Below, in pieces: positions 8,001 to 15,615 of a DNA stretch of 64,000 nt. Source of the stretch: an uncultured Campylobacter sp. Its GTDB lineage: Bacteria > Campylobacterota > Campylobacteria > Campylobacterales > Campylobacteraceae. Position 1 is the first letter of the stretch. Each line of letters begins with the position of its first letter. The stretch covers positions 1 through 64,000 of the forward strand of contig NZ_CALHVM010000049.1 of NCBI RefSeq assembly GCF_938039205.1, given 5' to 3'. A model generated the notes under the pieces. The model worked only from the letters and a program-made list of their open reading frames with translations. It was not told where the DNA came from and did no database searches. The position numbers were made by a program, and so were the translations under genes.

Positions 8001-8090
8001 GTTGTATTATTCTATAAAATTATTGCTAAAAGTTGTATTAAGTATTGACTTATATCGTAAAATGTTGTATAATTAAATCATAAATACAAC
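8001..8090. promoter_or_regulatory. Operator cluster (four GTTGTAT sites) between repressor and early genes
   Basis: GTTGTAT lies at 8001-8007, 8032-8038 and 8064-8070, and its reverse complement ATACAAC at 8084-8090. The last two form an inverted repeat overlapping the -10 of the rightward early promoter. The placement suits binding by the adjacent repressor. Confidence 0.6.
8045..8073 (+). promoter_or_regulatory. Early rightward sigma-70 promoter
   Basis: TTGACT (8045-8050) is separated by exactly 17 bases from TATAAT (8068-8073). It drives the early genes that begin at 8114, and the operator copies around its -10 imply repression. Confidence 0.75.
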
Positions 8091-8113
8091 AAAATACTTT
8101 TAAAGGAGCCCAG

Positions 8114-8338
8114 ATGACACTAAGTTTTGACGATGCATTAGACATAGAAAACGAATTGCCTGATGCACTTTGCGCAATAGCATACCTCGTAGAGGCTTTG
8201 CCGCATTATCAGAAAGCCGTAGGAACGAACGAGAAAGCGGAGCAGAACGTAAACTATTTTCTATCTACGCTAATAGGCGGAGCCGCAATAGCCACCCAAG
8301 GCTACATTGACGAGAAAACGAAAGGAGTGAAGAAATGA
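8114..8338 (+). CDS. Small hypothetical early protein
   Basis: This 74-residue acidic, soluble protein is the first gene after the repressed early promoter and has a strong ribosome-binding site (AAAGGAGCCCAG). I recognise no family. The next 220 bases carry a related but broken copy of it, so it belongs to a tandemly duplicated pair; shared segments are LALPH/EALPHxQKA and NYFLS/GYFLS. Its stop overlaps the start of the broken copy (ATGA). First genes of satellite early operons are often small regulators or helper-interference proteins, which is a guess here. Confidence 0.7.
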   Translation: MTLSFDDALDIENELPDALCAIAYLVEALPHYQKAVGTNEKAEQNVNYFLSTLIGGAAIATQGYIDEKTKGVKK

Positions 8339-8552
8339 AACTCGTATTTGAAATAAATGACGAACTAGACCTGGCGGACGAAGTACCAAGTGCGCTAAGC
8401 AACATCAGCACGCTAGTATTAGCTTTGCCGCACCTCCAAAAGGCTACAAGATAAATGCGGGCTATTTTTTAAGCGGCGTTATTGATGATATTGCGGAGGC
8501 CGTAACCCAATATGCAGAAAAGAAGCTAACCGAAAAAAGAGGAGGCAAAGAA
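8335..8552 (+). pseudogene. Frameshifted paralogue of the preceding early gene
   Basis: The frame opened by the ATG at 8335 encodes 39 residues resembling the preceding protein (ALPHLQKA against ALPHYQKA) and stops at 8454. From 8448, in another frame, the similarity resumes (INAGYFLSGVIDDIAEAVTQ against VNYFLSTLIGGAAIATQ) and runs without a stop into the next gene. Compared with the intact copy, a few codons are missing at the junction. A deletion that shifted the frame after duplication explains this best; an assembly error is also possible. Confidence 0.7.
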
Positions 8553-8789
8553 ATGATTTTAGTCCATACCGACACCCGTATCACAGAGCTAGAGGAGCAA
8601 GTCAGATTTTTAAAAGATAGATTTGAAAACCTGCAAAGAGCCGTAAGGGCTGCGCATTTAGGCTTTAAAACTATCGACGAACTAGCAGATGAAGCCCATG
8701 CGCTTAACCAGGGTATTTTTTGGGATTATGTAGAAAACGCGGATCAGGAGAGCGAAAACCAAGAACAAAGAGAGGAGATAAAGAAATGA
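8553..8789 (+). CDS. Small coiled-coil protein
   Basis: This 78-residue protein has a heptad-like N-terminal helix (ITELEEQVRFLKDRFENLQRA) and an acidic, Gln/Glu-rich tail. AGGAGG stands eight bases before the ATG. Its stop overlaps the next ATG (ATGA), so the small early genes are translationally coupled. No known family is recognised and no function is claimed. Confidence 0.65.
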   Translation: MILVHTDTRITELEEQVRFLKDRFENLQRAVRAAHLGFKTIDELADEAHALNQGIFWDYVENADQESENQEQREEIKK

Positions 8790-9136
8790 TTTTGTTTACA
8801 CCAAAAGACGGCAGCAAAGAGAGCTTTAATAAGTTACTTGCAGAACGAGCGGGCGGGGTGGACAACTTGTCGCATAAGGCTATTTACGACGTAGCATACG
8901 AGCTTTATTGCTCGCTAGCTTGCGTAACCGACAAAAAAGAAGCTTTAAAAATAATGCTTGAGGCCACAACCGACGAACTCAAGGGACTCAGACTAGAGAT
9001 AATTGACCTAAAAGAACGCATAGAGGAGTTGGTAGACGAGAAAATAGAGCTATCCAAGCAGCTGCTTGAGCTTAGAATAGATAATGCGACCGATGAGGGA
9101 AGCGAAGAGATGGAAAAACTATTACAAGGAGATTAA
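8786..9136 (+). CDS. Hypothetical early protein with C-terminal coiled coil
   Basis: I use the ATG at 8786 (116 residues) because it overlaps the previous stop as ATGA and has GAGGAGATAAAGAA upstream; the frame is open further 5' but there it overlaps the previous gene. The C-terminal half is a strong coiled coil (LKGLRLEIIDLKERIEELVDEK). Its stop overlaps the next start (TAATG). No family is recognised. Confidence 0.62.
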   Translation: MILFTPKDGSKESFNKLLAERAGGVDNLSHKAIYDVAYELYCSLACVTDKKEALKIMLEATTDELKGLRLEIIDLKERIEELVDEKIELSKQLLELRIDNATDEGSEEMEKLLQGD

Positions 9137-9585
9137 TGATGAAAAATATGAATGCCTTTTACGAAGCCAGCAGGGTGGCTTTATCAAAGAATAACCCGCA
9201 AATTTTTAACCCTAGGCGTATGGACGAAGAGGGACGGTTAATTATACGGATAGACGAGAATAAAATAGAGCGCGAGCTAGCCTCTATTTTTTACAGAGAT
9301 AGACCAGAATACTTAAAGGAGTTTTGTCTCCAGACGTTAGAGTTTATCGAGGCGCTAGAGGTCAATAAAAGATATTACGATTTTTTCCTAAACGACAAAG
9401 AGGATACGGATGAGCTAACCGACGAGGAAAGAACATTCATAAGCGAGATGATAGAAACTATTAGCATAACGCAGGCGAGCCTAAAAAGCTTTTTGGATAA
9501 ATGGGCAAATCCTTGGGCGAACGTGCCGGACGTTGAGGAACAGCGCAGGTATTTAGATGAGTTTTTGAAAAAGCAGGCAAATTAA
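9136..9585 (+). CDS. Hypothetical satellite protein
   Basis: This 149-residue, mostly helical and acidic protein is the last gene of the coupled early operon. It has no signal, membrane segment or recognised motif. The ATG at 9136 overlaps the preceding stop, and a second ATG follows at once at 9139. Its position just before the terminator-like hairpin and the head-gene promoter would suit a late-gene regulator or a capsid-size factor, but the sequence gives no direct support. Confidence 0.6.
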   Translation: MMKNMNAFYEASRVALSKNNPQIFNPRRMDEEGRLIIRIDENKIERELASIFYRDRPEYLKEFCLQTLEFIEALEVNKRYYDFFLNDKEDTDELTDEERTFISEMIETISITQASLKSFLDKWANPWANVPDVEEQRRYLDEFLKKQAN

Positions 9586-9705
9586 GTTTATCAAAGGGGG
9601 CGAATTTGCCCTCTTGAATAAGCCTAATTCTAAATGAACGACCCTACCGGCTTTGTAGATATGGGAAGCGCACTAGGGAAGCGATATTGTCCTAGCTAGG
9701 ATCAG

Positions 9706-9722
9706 CCCTGATGCAGGGTTTT
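9706..9722 (+). terminator. Small hairpin with T-run after the early genes
   Basis: CCCTG (9706-9710) pairs with CAGGG (9714-9718) across a 3-base loop and is followed by TTTT. The stem is short, so termination may be partial or regulated. Confidence 0.45.
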
Positions 9723-9726
9723 AAAA

Positions 9727-9743
9727 TAAGAGATTAGATTAGG
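9727..9743 (+). repeat. 17-bp element shared with the region before the replication genes (copy 2)
   Basis: TAAGAGATTAGATTAGG is identical to the minus strand of 4939-4955. It lies about 70 bases before the -35 of the head-gene promoter, suggesting joint control of both operons. Confidence 0.5.
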
Positions 9744-9764
9744 GTTAAAAATACCATAATCTAC

Positions 9765-9823
9765 TTTTCAATATTTAATATAATGCCTATATATAGAGAT
9801 TTTATTATATTTAGTATTGAAAA
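9765..9823 (+). promoter_or_regulatory. Long inverted repeat overlapping the head-gene promoter
   Basis: The arms 9765-9783 and 9805-9823 are 19 bases each and match in 17 positions when one is reverse-complemented. The right arm covers the -35 hexamer of the promoter, so a protein bound here would affect late transcription directly. Confidence 0.5.
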
Positions 9824-9845
9824 CTTTACAATAAAAAGCTATAAT
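9817..9845 (+). promoter_or_regulatory. Sigma-70 promoter of the head/packaging operon
   Basis: TTGAAA (9817-9822), a 17-base spacer and TATAAT (9840-9845) form a near-consensus promoter. The expected transcription start falls at or next to the ATG at 9853, so the first reading frame would be on a leaderless transcript. Confidence 0.68.
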
Positions 9846-9852
9846 AGGCTTT

Positions 9853-10050
9853 ATGATAACCGTACTTTTTACTAATCAGCCCTGCCGGACCTGCGACGAA
9901 GTTATACAAGATAAATCTATGCTATGGCTTAACGAAAACGGGAAAAGAGTTATGGGCATAAATATAAAATTCGTAGCCGCCATCATTAAAGACGGTAAGA
10001 TCGTGGAATATCCAAATATTAGGAAGCTAGGAGATGAAGACGATTTTTAA
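9853..10050 (+). CDS. Small hypothetical protein before the portal gene
   Basis: This 65-residue protein has an early Cys pair (CRTCDE) but no second pair, so a zinc site is not shown. Its ATG lies eight bases after the -10 box, implying a leaderless message unless another promoter is used. It overlaps the portal start by 17 bases, so it may mainly couple transcription to portal translation. No family is recognised, and it could be non-functional. Confidence 0.5.
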   Translation: MITVLFTNQPCRTCDEVIQDKSMLWLNENGKRVMGINIKFVAAIIKDGKIVEYPNIRKLGDEDDF

Positions 10051-11188
10051 TTTTTTCAAAAGAAAACCCAAGCCGCAAGAATTTAGCTTGATCGCTAATC
10101 AAAACACATTTGGAGCATTCGGCGGCGATGCATACTCAAGCGACATTTACAGAGGGGCGATCGATGCGATAGCAAGGAACGCCGCAAAACTCAAAGGCTC
10201 GCACGTCATCAAAGACGAGCTAAACAAGCAAGCCGTAAGCAACATTAACTACTTACTCCAAATTCAACCAAACGAACTAATGAACGCTTACGATTTTTTG
10301 TATAAGGTAGTAACTCGCCTTTATATTCATAATAACGCCTTTATCTTGATAGATGAGGACGAAACGGGTATCAAAGGTTTTTATCCTATCGATGCGACCA
10401 ACGCAGCCTTTTTGCAGGATGGACGCGGAGAGCTTTATATTAGGTTTATCGCTAAAGACGGGGAGTTAATCCAAAAATACAAAAATATTATTCACCTAAG
10501 ACGTCATTTTAATAGCTCTAAATATTTCGGCGACAGCAACGATGCGATCAACAATACTTTAGATTTGGCTCATACTCAAAACGAGGGGCTAAATATCGCC
10601 ATAAAAGCCGGAGCCAATATCAGAGGCATTATGAAATACGAGCAGGTACTACCCGATGCTGAAATGACAAAGATGCGCGAGCGGTTTATAAAAGACTTTT
10701 TAGGTGTGTCTAATAACGGCGGCGTAGTGATAACAGATGCCAAAAGCTCATTTCTACCGATCGAGAGCAAGCCCGTAAGCATAGACGATAAACAGCTAGC
10801 TGCGATAAAAAATAAAATTTACGACTATTTGGGCATTAGCGAAAATATCGTAAAGAGCAACTACAACGAGAACGAATGGGGAGCTTTTTACGAGAGCGTC
10901 ATAGAGCCTTTGGCCGTGCAGATGAGCTTAGAATTTACTAGAAAGATTTTCACCCAAAGAGAGATTAAATTTAAAAACTATATTACATTTGAGAGCGGTA
11001 GACTTCAATTCTCAAGCAACGCCACTAAAATAAATTTAATTTCCGAGCTTATGCCTTATGGGCTGCTTAGTATAAATCAGGCATTGGAAATTTTAAATTT
11101 ACCGGCCGTGCAAGACGGAGATAAAAGACTTCAAACGCTTAACGTAGTAGATGCAGACAAGGCTAATAAATATCAGGTAGGAGAGTAG
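10034..11188 (+). CDS. HK97-type phage portal protein
   Basis: This 384-residue portal would form the ring at one capsid vertex through which DNA is packaged and to which connector proteins attach. The sequence has the family's course: an early YSSDIYRGAIDAIARNAAKL region, FIKDFLGVSNNGGVVITD near the centre, and SENIVKSNYNENEWGAFYESVIEPL followed by the C-terminal LMPYGLLSINQALEILNLPAV motif. The length is normal for HK97-like portals. A strong AGGAAGCTAGGAG precedes the ATG. It opens the head gene cluster in the order portal, protease, capsid. Confidence 0.93.
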   Translation: MKTIFNFFKRKPKPQEFSLIANQNTFGAFGGDAYSSDIYRGAIDAIARNAAKLKGSHVIKDELNKQAVSNINYLLQIQPNELMNAYDFLYKVVTRLYIHNNAFILIDEDETGIKGFYPIDATNAAFLQDGRGELYIRFIAKDGELIQKYKNIIHLRRHFNSSKYFGDSNDAINNTLDLAHTQNEGLNIAIKAGANIRGIMKYEQVLPDAEMTKMRERFIKDFLGVSNNGGVVITDAKSSFLPIESKPVSIDDKQLAAIKNKIYDYLGISENIVKSNYNENEWGAFYESVIEPLAVQMSLEFTRKIFTQREIKFKNYITFESGRLQFSSNATKINLISELMPYGLLSINQALEILNLPAVQDGDKRLQTLNVVDADKANKYQVGE

Positions 11189-11190
11189 AA

Positions 11191-11736
11191 ATGAAAGAAA
11201 TCAGAAGCTGCGAGATCAAGGCGAGTGAGGATATGATACTAACAGGTTTGCCGATAGTCTTTAACCAAACGGCCACCATAAACGATAGCGGACTAAGCTA
11301 CAATGAGGTTATATTACCGACTGCGCTTGATGGGTGCGATCTAAGCGACACGAGGCTTTTATACAACCACGATAATTCAAAAGTGCCGCTAGCAAGAACT
11401 CCAAAAACGATGAAATTTAATAAAAGCTCGGCAGGGCTTGAAATGATAGCTACTTTACCCGATACGGCGGAAGCCAAATCGATATACGCCGCTGTAAAGC
11501 GCGGAGACTTAACGGCAATGAGTTTCGGCTTTAAAGTGAGCGAGGGCGGAGACAGCTACGACAGAGCGAGCAAGACCCGAACTATTCATAAGATAGATAA
11601 GGTATACGAGGTTAGCGTAACGCCATATCCGGCATACAGCGCGACAAGCGTAGAGGCTAGGAGTAGGATAAACGCTTTTAACGACGACGAGCGAACAAAA
11701 AAGCTTATCGAACTAAACAACATAATTTTACACTAA
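11191..11736 (+). CDS. Prohead serine protease, HK97 family
   Basis: This 181-residue assembly protease would cleave the scaffolding part of the capsid protein. The motif LLYNHD supplies the catalytic His, and GDLTAMSFGFKV contains the catalytic Ser; a family-typical VYEVSVTPYPAYSATSVEAR segment follows. It lies two bases after the portal stop and ten bases before the capsid gene, the usual order in HK97-like phages. All key residues appear present, so capsid maturation should be functional. Confidence 0.93.
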   Translation: MKEIRSCEIKASEDMILTGLPIVFNQTATINDSGLSYNEVILPTALDGCDLSDTRLLYNHDNSKVPLARTPKTMKFNKSSAGLEMIATLPDTAEAKSIYAAVKRGDLTAMSFGFKVSEGGDSYDRASKTRTIHKIDKVYEVSVTPYPAYSATSVEARSRINAFNDDERTKKLIELNNIILH

Positions 11737-11746
11737 AGGAAAAACG

Positions 11747-12958
11747 ATGAAATTTAAGACCGTGGCGGAAGCCTTTAATCACTACAAAACAAAAACACTA
11801 AAAGAAATTGAAGCTAGAGCGCAGGAGATCAAACAAGAGATCAACACTAACGCCAATATCGATATGAATGAGATAAATATCGAAATCGACGGGCTAAAAG
11901 AAGCTAAAGCGCATCTAGGCGAAAAGCAGACTAGAAGCAAAGAGGACGGGTTAAAAGAGCTTGACAATATGAGCTTTGAGGTAAGAAGCGCAGAGCCAAA
12001 AGACGTATTTGGTACAAACGAATACAAGCAAGCTTTTTTCAAAACCTTACTAAATCAACCGCTAAACGCGACCGAACAAAGAGCTATGAATGCGGCGCAG
12101 ATGGAGCTAAGAGCGTCTGGCTTTGCAAGCCTAAGCAATGTCGCAGGCGTAATCCCTACATCTACGCTAAACGAAGTAATAAGTAAGGCTAGAACGCAAG
12201 GCGGCACGATCGGAGTTTCGCGAGGCTTTGCGATGCCGTGTAATATGGATATACCGGTAGGAACTCCAACTGCTAAAGCCAGCTGGCACACAGAGGGCGC
12301 GGACGTGAGCGAGGAAAGACCGGATATTGCAATAGTTAATTTTAAAGCTTACGAGATAATGAAAGTCTTTTCTCTATCGGTAGCCGCCTCAAAAATGAGT
12401 ATATCGGCATTTGAGGCTTACATCATAGAAGAACTTCAAAGCTCGGTAATGAATTGTATCTCGGATGCACTTATCAACGGCACGGGAACTAATCAGGGCA
12501 AAGGCGTATTAAGCGGTATATCTTGGGTAAAAGACAGCAACCACTTTGAATTCAAAAAAGCCGGACTAACTTATGCCGACGTGGTAAAAGTAGCGGGAGC
12601 GTTAAAGCGAGGCTATGCGTCAAACGCTAAATGGGTGATGAGCAACGCAACGCTATTTAATCTATTCTACGGCCTAACCGACACAAACGGACGCCCAATA
12701 TTCGTGCTTGATCCAAAGAGTGAGAACGTAGGTAAAATATTAGGCTTTGAGGTTATCGTGGATGACTACATGGCAAATGATAACGTAATATTCGGAAACT
12801 TTGACTACCTAGGCTACAACCTACCAAGCGGCATAATGCTTGAAAGCTCAACGCAGTCAAGCTTTAAGTCCGGCAAGATAGATTATAGGGCTTTGGCAAT
12901 AGCTGACTGCAAGCCGATAGTAGACGAAGCCTTTATCAAACTATCAAGGGCGGCGTGA
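11747..12958 (+). CDS. Major capsid protein, HK97 fold
   Basis: This 403-residue protein has an N-terminal helical, charged delta (scaffold) domain of roughly 75-100 residues, then the mature HK97-like capsid domain. Typical segments are ASLSNVAGVIPTSTLNEVI, the A-domain run GTNQGKGVLSGI, and the C-terminal region around ILGFEVIVDDYMANDNVIFGNF. Delta domain and protease together predict cleavage during assembly. AAAGGAAAAACG precedes the ATG. A complete capsid gene in a tail-less 14 kb island is the main reason to call it a capsid-forming satellite. Confidence 0.93.
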   Translation: MKFKTVAEAFNHYKTKTLKEIEARAQEIKQEINTNANIDMNEINIEIDGLKEAKAHLGEKQTRSKEDGLKELDNMSFEVRSAEPKDVFGTNEYKQAFFKTLLNQPLNATEQRAMNAAQMELRASGFASLSNVAGVIPTSTLNEVISKARTQGGTIGVSRGFAMPCNMDIPVGTPTAKASWHTEGADVSEERPDIAIVNFKAYEIMKVFSLSVAASKMSISAFEAYIIEELQSSVMNCISDALINGTGTNQGKGVLSGISWVKDSNHFEFKKAGLTYADVVKVAGALKRGYASNAKWVMSNATLFNLFYGLTDTNGRPIFVLDPKSENVGKILGFEVIVDDYMANDNVIFGNFDYLGYNLPSGIMLESSTQSSFKSGKIDYRALAIADCKPIVDEAFIKLSRAA

Positions 12959-13233
12959 TGATAGAGGTCGCGGAAGCTAGAGAGTGGCTAAGGCTCGACG
13001 GCAACGAGAACGACGAAATAATAAAGGGGTTGCTAAATGCAATCCCTGATTATATCGAGGTAAGCACCGGGCTAAACAAGCGGGCGCAAGAAAAAGAGCC
13101 GCTAGCCAAACAGCTAAGTAAATTTATCTTGATACTTTGGTACAACGCCGAGCAAAGCGAGAGTGAGAAGCTAAGCAAGGTTATAGATAATCTCTTAAAA
13201 GCGTTATCGCTCAAAGCCAGGTTTAGTAGATGA
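12958..13233 (+). CDS. Head-tail connector protein (gp6-like)
   Basis: This protein of about 91 residues resembles the HK97 gp6-like connector family: an N-terminal VAEAREWLRLDGNENDEIIKGLLNAI helix pair typical of that group, and a second helical half. Connectors form a ring beneath the portal. The start is either the ATG at 12958, overlapping the capsid stop as TGATG, or a GTG three bases earlier. It overlaps the HNH gene by four bases. Confidence 0.83.
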   Translation: MIEVAEAREWLRLDGNENDEIIKGLLNAIPDYIEVSTGLNKRAQEKEPLAKQLSKFILILWYNAEQSESEKLSKVIDNLLKALSLKARFSR

Positions 13234-13523
13234 GAAGCATTGATAATAAATTCTATCAAAGCCAAAATTGGAAAAAGACGCGCAACGCTTACTATATTTC
13301 TCAGAACGGAATATGCGAGCGTTGCGGCGGTATAGGTAGGATAGTCCATCACAAAAAGCATCTAAGCAAAGCCAATCAGAACGATTTTAATTTAACATTG
13401 CATTGGGAGAACCTGGAGCTGCTTTGTCAGGACTGCCACAACAAAGAACACTTTGAGAGAAGCTGCACGGTAGAGGGATTAAAATTTGACGAGAACGGCG
13501 ATTTAGTTAAGGTCTTTGGGTAG
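13230..13523 (+). CDS. HNH endonuclease (packaging-associated)
   Basis: This 97-residue HNH nuclease has a zinc-binding CERCGG...CQDCH arrangement and an active-site VHHKKHL with downstream NLELLCQDCHNKEH. Small HNH proteins next to terminase genes in HK97-type phages assist TerL in cutting DNA at cos sites. Here it lies just before TerS/TerL, so the same role is likely. It overlaps the connector gene (ATGA). Confidence 0.9.
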   Translation: MRSIDNKFYQSQNWKKTRNAYYISQNGICERCGGIGRIVHHKKHLSKANQNDFNLTLHWENLELLCQDCHNKEHFERSCTVEGLKFDENGDLVKVFG

Positions 13524-13627
13524 ATTTTAGCTAAGTAGCCCCCGTCTTAAGTTTAATCTAAGTTTCGGGGAAAATCGGCGGGGGAGTTTCTAAATTCCCT
13601 CCAGGGCAAAACCACAAGGGGGTCAAT
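13524..13627 (+). other. Gap between HNH and TerS genes; candidate cos/packaging-start region
   Basis: This is the only sizeable gap inside the head module. It is unusually G-rich for the island, with G-runs at 13574-13583 and 13618-13622, and an imperfect dyad around 13579-13601. Cos-type phages often carry the packaging site next to terS, and HNH enzymes go with cos cleavage. The site itself cannot be pinpointed from sequence alone. Confidence 0.35.
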
Positions 13628-13966
13628 ATGGCAAAAGTAAGAAAAATATCAAGTAATGACGAGCTAGACGAGCTTATCAAGCTTGCGCCGCAAAGTAGAC
13701 AAAAAGTGGCAAAAGATTTGGTAACCGAGTTAAAATTTATGAATAAAACTATGCAAAGACTCAAAGAAGTAGTGGAAAACGGCGAAATTTTAGAGGAATT
13801 TAATCAGGGCAAACAAAGCTTTATTAGAGAGAATTCCGCGCTAAAAAGCTACAACACGACCATTCAGCGGTATTCGCTAGTGTATAGGCAGCTTATGGAG
13901 CTGATAGATAAAAATCCGTCTCCAGCCGACGATAGCGAGCTGATAAATTTTATCTCGAGCAAATAA
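13628..13966 (+). CDS. terS: Terminase small subunit, P27-like
   Basis: This 112-residue helical protein matches the size and layout of P27-type small terminase subunits: N-terminal helices that would bind the packaging site and a C-terminal segment (YSLVYRQLMELIDKNPSP) that would contact TerL. AAGGGGGTC lies before the ATG. Its stop overlaps the TerL start (TAATG). A TerS of its own means the island would choose its own DNA for packaging rather than redirect a helper terminase. Confidence 0.85.
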   Translation: MAKVRKISSNDELDELIKLAPQSRQKVAKDLVTELKFMNKTMQRLKEVVENGEILEEFNQGKQSFIRENSALKSYNTTIQRYSLVYRQLMELIDKNPSPADDSELINFISSK

Positions 13967-15615
13967 TGAACTTCATAAAAGAGTATTATCGCAAAATTAA
14001 AACGGGCGAAATATTAGTCAGCAAAAGAGTAGAAAAAATTTACGACAAGCTAATAAACGACATGAAAGACAAAAGCGGCCAGTATAAATTCGACGAGAAA
14101 AAAGCTTTAAGGCCTATCGAGTTTATAGAGAAATTTTGCAAACACTCAAAAGGAGAATGGGCCGGCAGTCCGCTAAAGCTAGATCTATTTCAAAAAGCTT
14201 TTATCTCTGCGCTATTCGGCTTTGTGGATAAAAAGACGGGACTAAGAAAATACAAAGAGGCCTTTTTTATGGTGGCTAGAAAAAACGGTAAAAGCTCTCT
14301 ATTAGCAGGCCTTAGTCTTTATATGCTGATCGCAGACGGCGAAGCGGGCGCGGAGGTTTATTCGGTAGCTACCAAAAAAGAGCAAGCCAAGATCGTATTT
14401 GACGAAACCTTAAATATGGTAAAGCAAAGCCCGCAACTTAGCAAATTTCTAAAAAAGAGAAAGAGCGATTTATATTTTTCTCTTAATATGTCCAAGATGA
14501 TGCCGCTAGGCAAGAATAGCAACACCCTGGACGGGCTAAATTCCCATTTGGTAGTTATCGACGAGCTTCACGGCGTAAAAGACAGAAATCTTTACGAGGT
14601 TATGAAGCAAAGCCAATCCGCGCGCCGTGAACCATTGGTAATTATGATCACGACTGCCGGCACGGTCAGAGAGTGTATATTCGACGATATTTACGAATAT
14701 GCTTGTAATATCGCAGACGGCATTTTCAAAGACGATAGCTTTTTACCTATCATCTATGAGCTTGATAGCAAAGACGAATGGAAAGACGAGAAAAAATGGA
14801 TCAAAGCAAATCCAGGGCTAGGAAGTATTAAAAAATACGCCGATTTATCAGATAAGGCCAAAAGAGCAGAAAACAGCCCGAAAGATTTAATCGGCATCCT
14901 TACTAAAGATTTTAACATTAGAGAGAGCTCGCGCAACGCATGGCTAAGCTTTGACGTTATCAACAATCCAAAAACCTACGACGAGTCTAAATTTAAGAAC
15001 GTATACGCCATAGGCGGAGCAGACCTATCAATAACGACTGATTTAACCTGCGCTACGCTAGTAACGATAAGCGACGGCGAAAGGCTAGTTAAGCAGATGT
15101 ATTGGATACCTAGAGACAACCTGGAGACTAGAATAAAAGAAGACAAGATACCTTACGATATTTGGCACGCAAACGGGCTTTTAAGGCTTTGCGACGGGAA
15201 CACCATAGACTACTCGGACGTTACGGCGTGGTATTTAGAGCAAGTCAAACAAAACGGGATTACGGTGCTATGGATTTACTATGATAGCTATTCGGCTAGG
15301 TATTGGGTGGATGAAATGCAAACAGAGGGCTTTAAGATGATTAGATGCATTCAGGGGGCTAAAACCCTATCACTACCCTTGCAAATCCTAGGAGCTGATT
15401 TGCAAGCTAAGAGAGTAAATTACAACAATAGCCCGATCCTAAAATGGTGCTTGAGTAATACTGGAGTCGTAGAGGATAGGAACGCAAACATAATCCCAGT
15501 AAAGAGCAACAATCCGCGCCAAAGAATAGACGGCACGGCATCACTACTAAACGCTTACGTCGGGTTGTGCGAACATTTAACAGAATTTGAAAGGCTTTGC
15601 GATGATAAAAGATAA
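13966..15615 (+). CDS. terL: Terminase large subunit
   Basis: This 549-residue packaging motor and nuclease has its ATPase P-loop at ARKNGKSS (Lys109) and Walker B VVIDELHG. The C-terminal nuclease domain begins near IGGADLSITTDLTC (an acidic metal ligand) and continues to the acidic residues around WIYYDSYSARYWVDEMQ. The length is normal for HK97-type TerL. It follows TerS with a one-base overlap, and the adaptor gene starts inside its last codons. No truncation is visible, so the packaging machinery appears complete. Confidence 0.94.
   Translation: MNFIKEYYRKIKTGEILVSKRVEKIYDKLINDMKDKSGQYKFDEKKALRPIEFIEKFCKHSKGEWAGSPLKLDLFQKAFISALFGFVDKKTGLRKYKEAFFMVARKNGKSSLLAGLSLYMLIADGEAGAEVYSVATKKEQAKIVFDETLNMVKQSPQLSKFLKKRKSDLYFSLNMSKMMPLGKNSNTLDGLNSHLVVIDELHGVKDRNLYEVMKQSQSARREPLVIMITTAGTVRECIFDDIYEYACNIADGIFKDDSFLPIIYELDSKDEWKDEKKWIKANPGLGSIKKYADLSDKAKRAENSPKDLIGILTKDFNIRESSRNAWLSFDVINNPKTYDESKFKNVYAIGGADLSITTDLTCATLVTISDGERLVKQMYWIPRDNLETRIKEDKIPYDIWHANGLLRLCDGNTIDYSDVTAWYLEQVKQNGITVLWIYYDSYSARYWVDEMQTEGFKMIRCIQGAKTLSLPLQILGADLQAKRVNYNNSPILKWCLSNTGVVEDRNANIIPVKSNNPRQRIDGTASLLNAYVGLCEHLTEFERLCDDKR

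Larger units (their letters stand above)
9586..9852 (+). promoter_or_regulatory. Regulatory interval between early and head genes
   Basis: This gene-free interval contains a terminator-like hairpin (9706-9722), the second copy of a 17-bp element (9727-9743), a 19-bp imperfect inverted repeat (9765-9783 with 9805-9823) and a near-consensus promoter (9817-9845). It looks like the switch from early to capsid gene expression. Confidence 0.6.

Noticed and set aside
8335..8552. Programmed ribosomal frameshift joining the two halves
   Set aside because: No slippery heptamer is present at the junction, and several codons found in the intact copy are missing, so deletion and decay fit better.
13050..13361. 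Minus-strand gene within connector and HNH genes
   Set aside because: It runs opposite to two recognisable overlapping phage genes and has no protein-family character.
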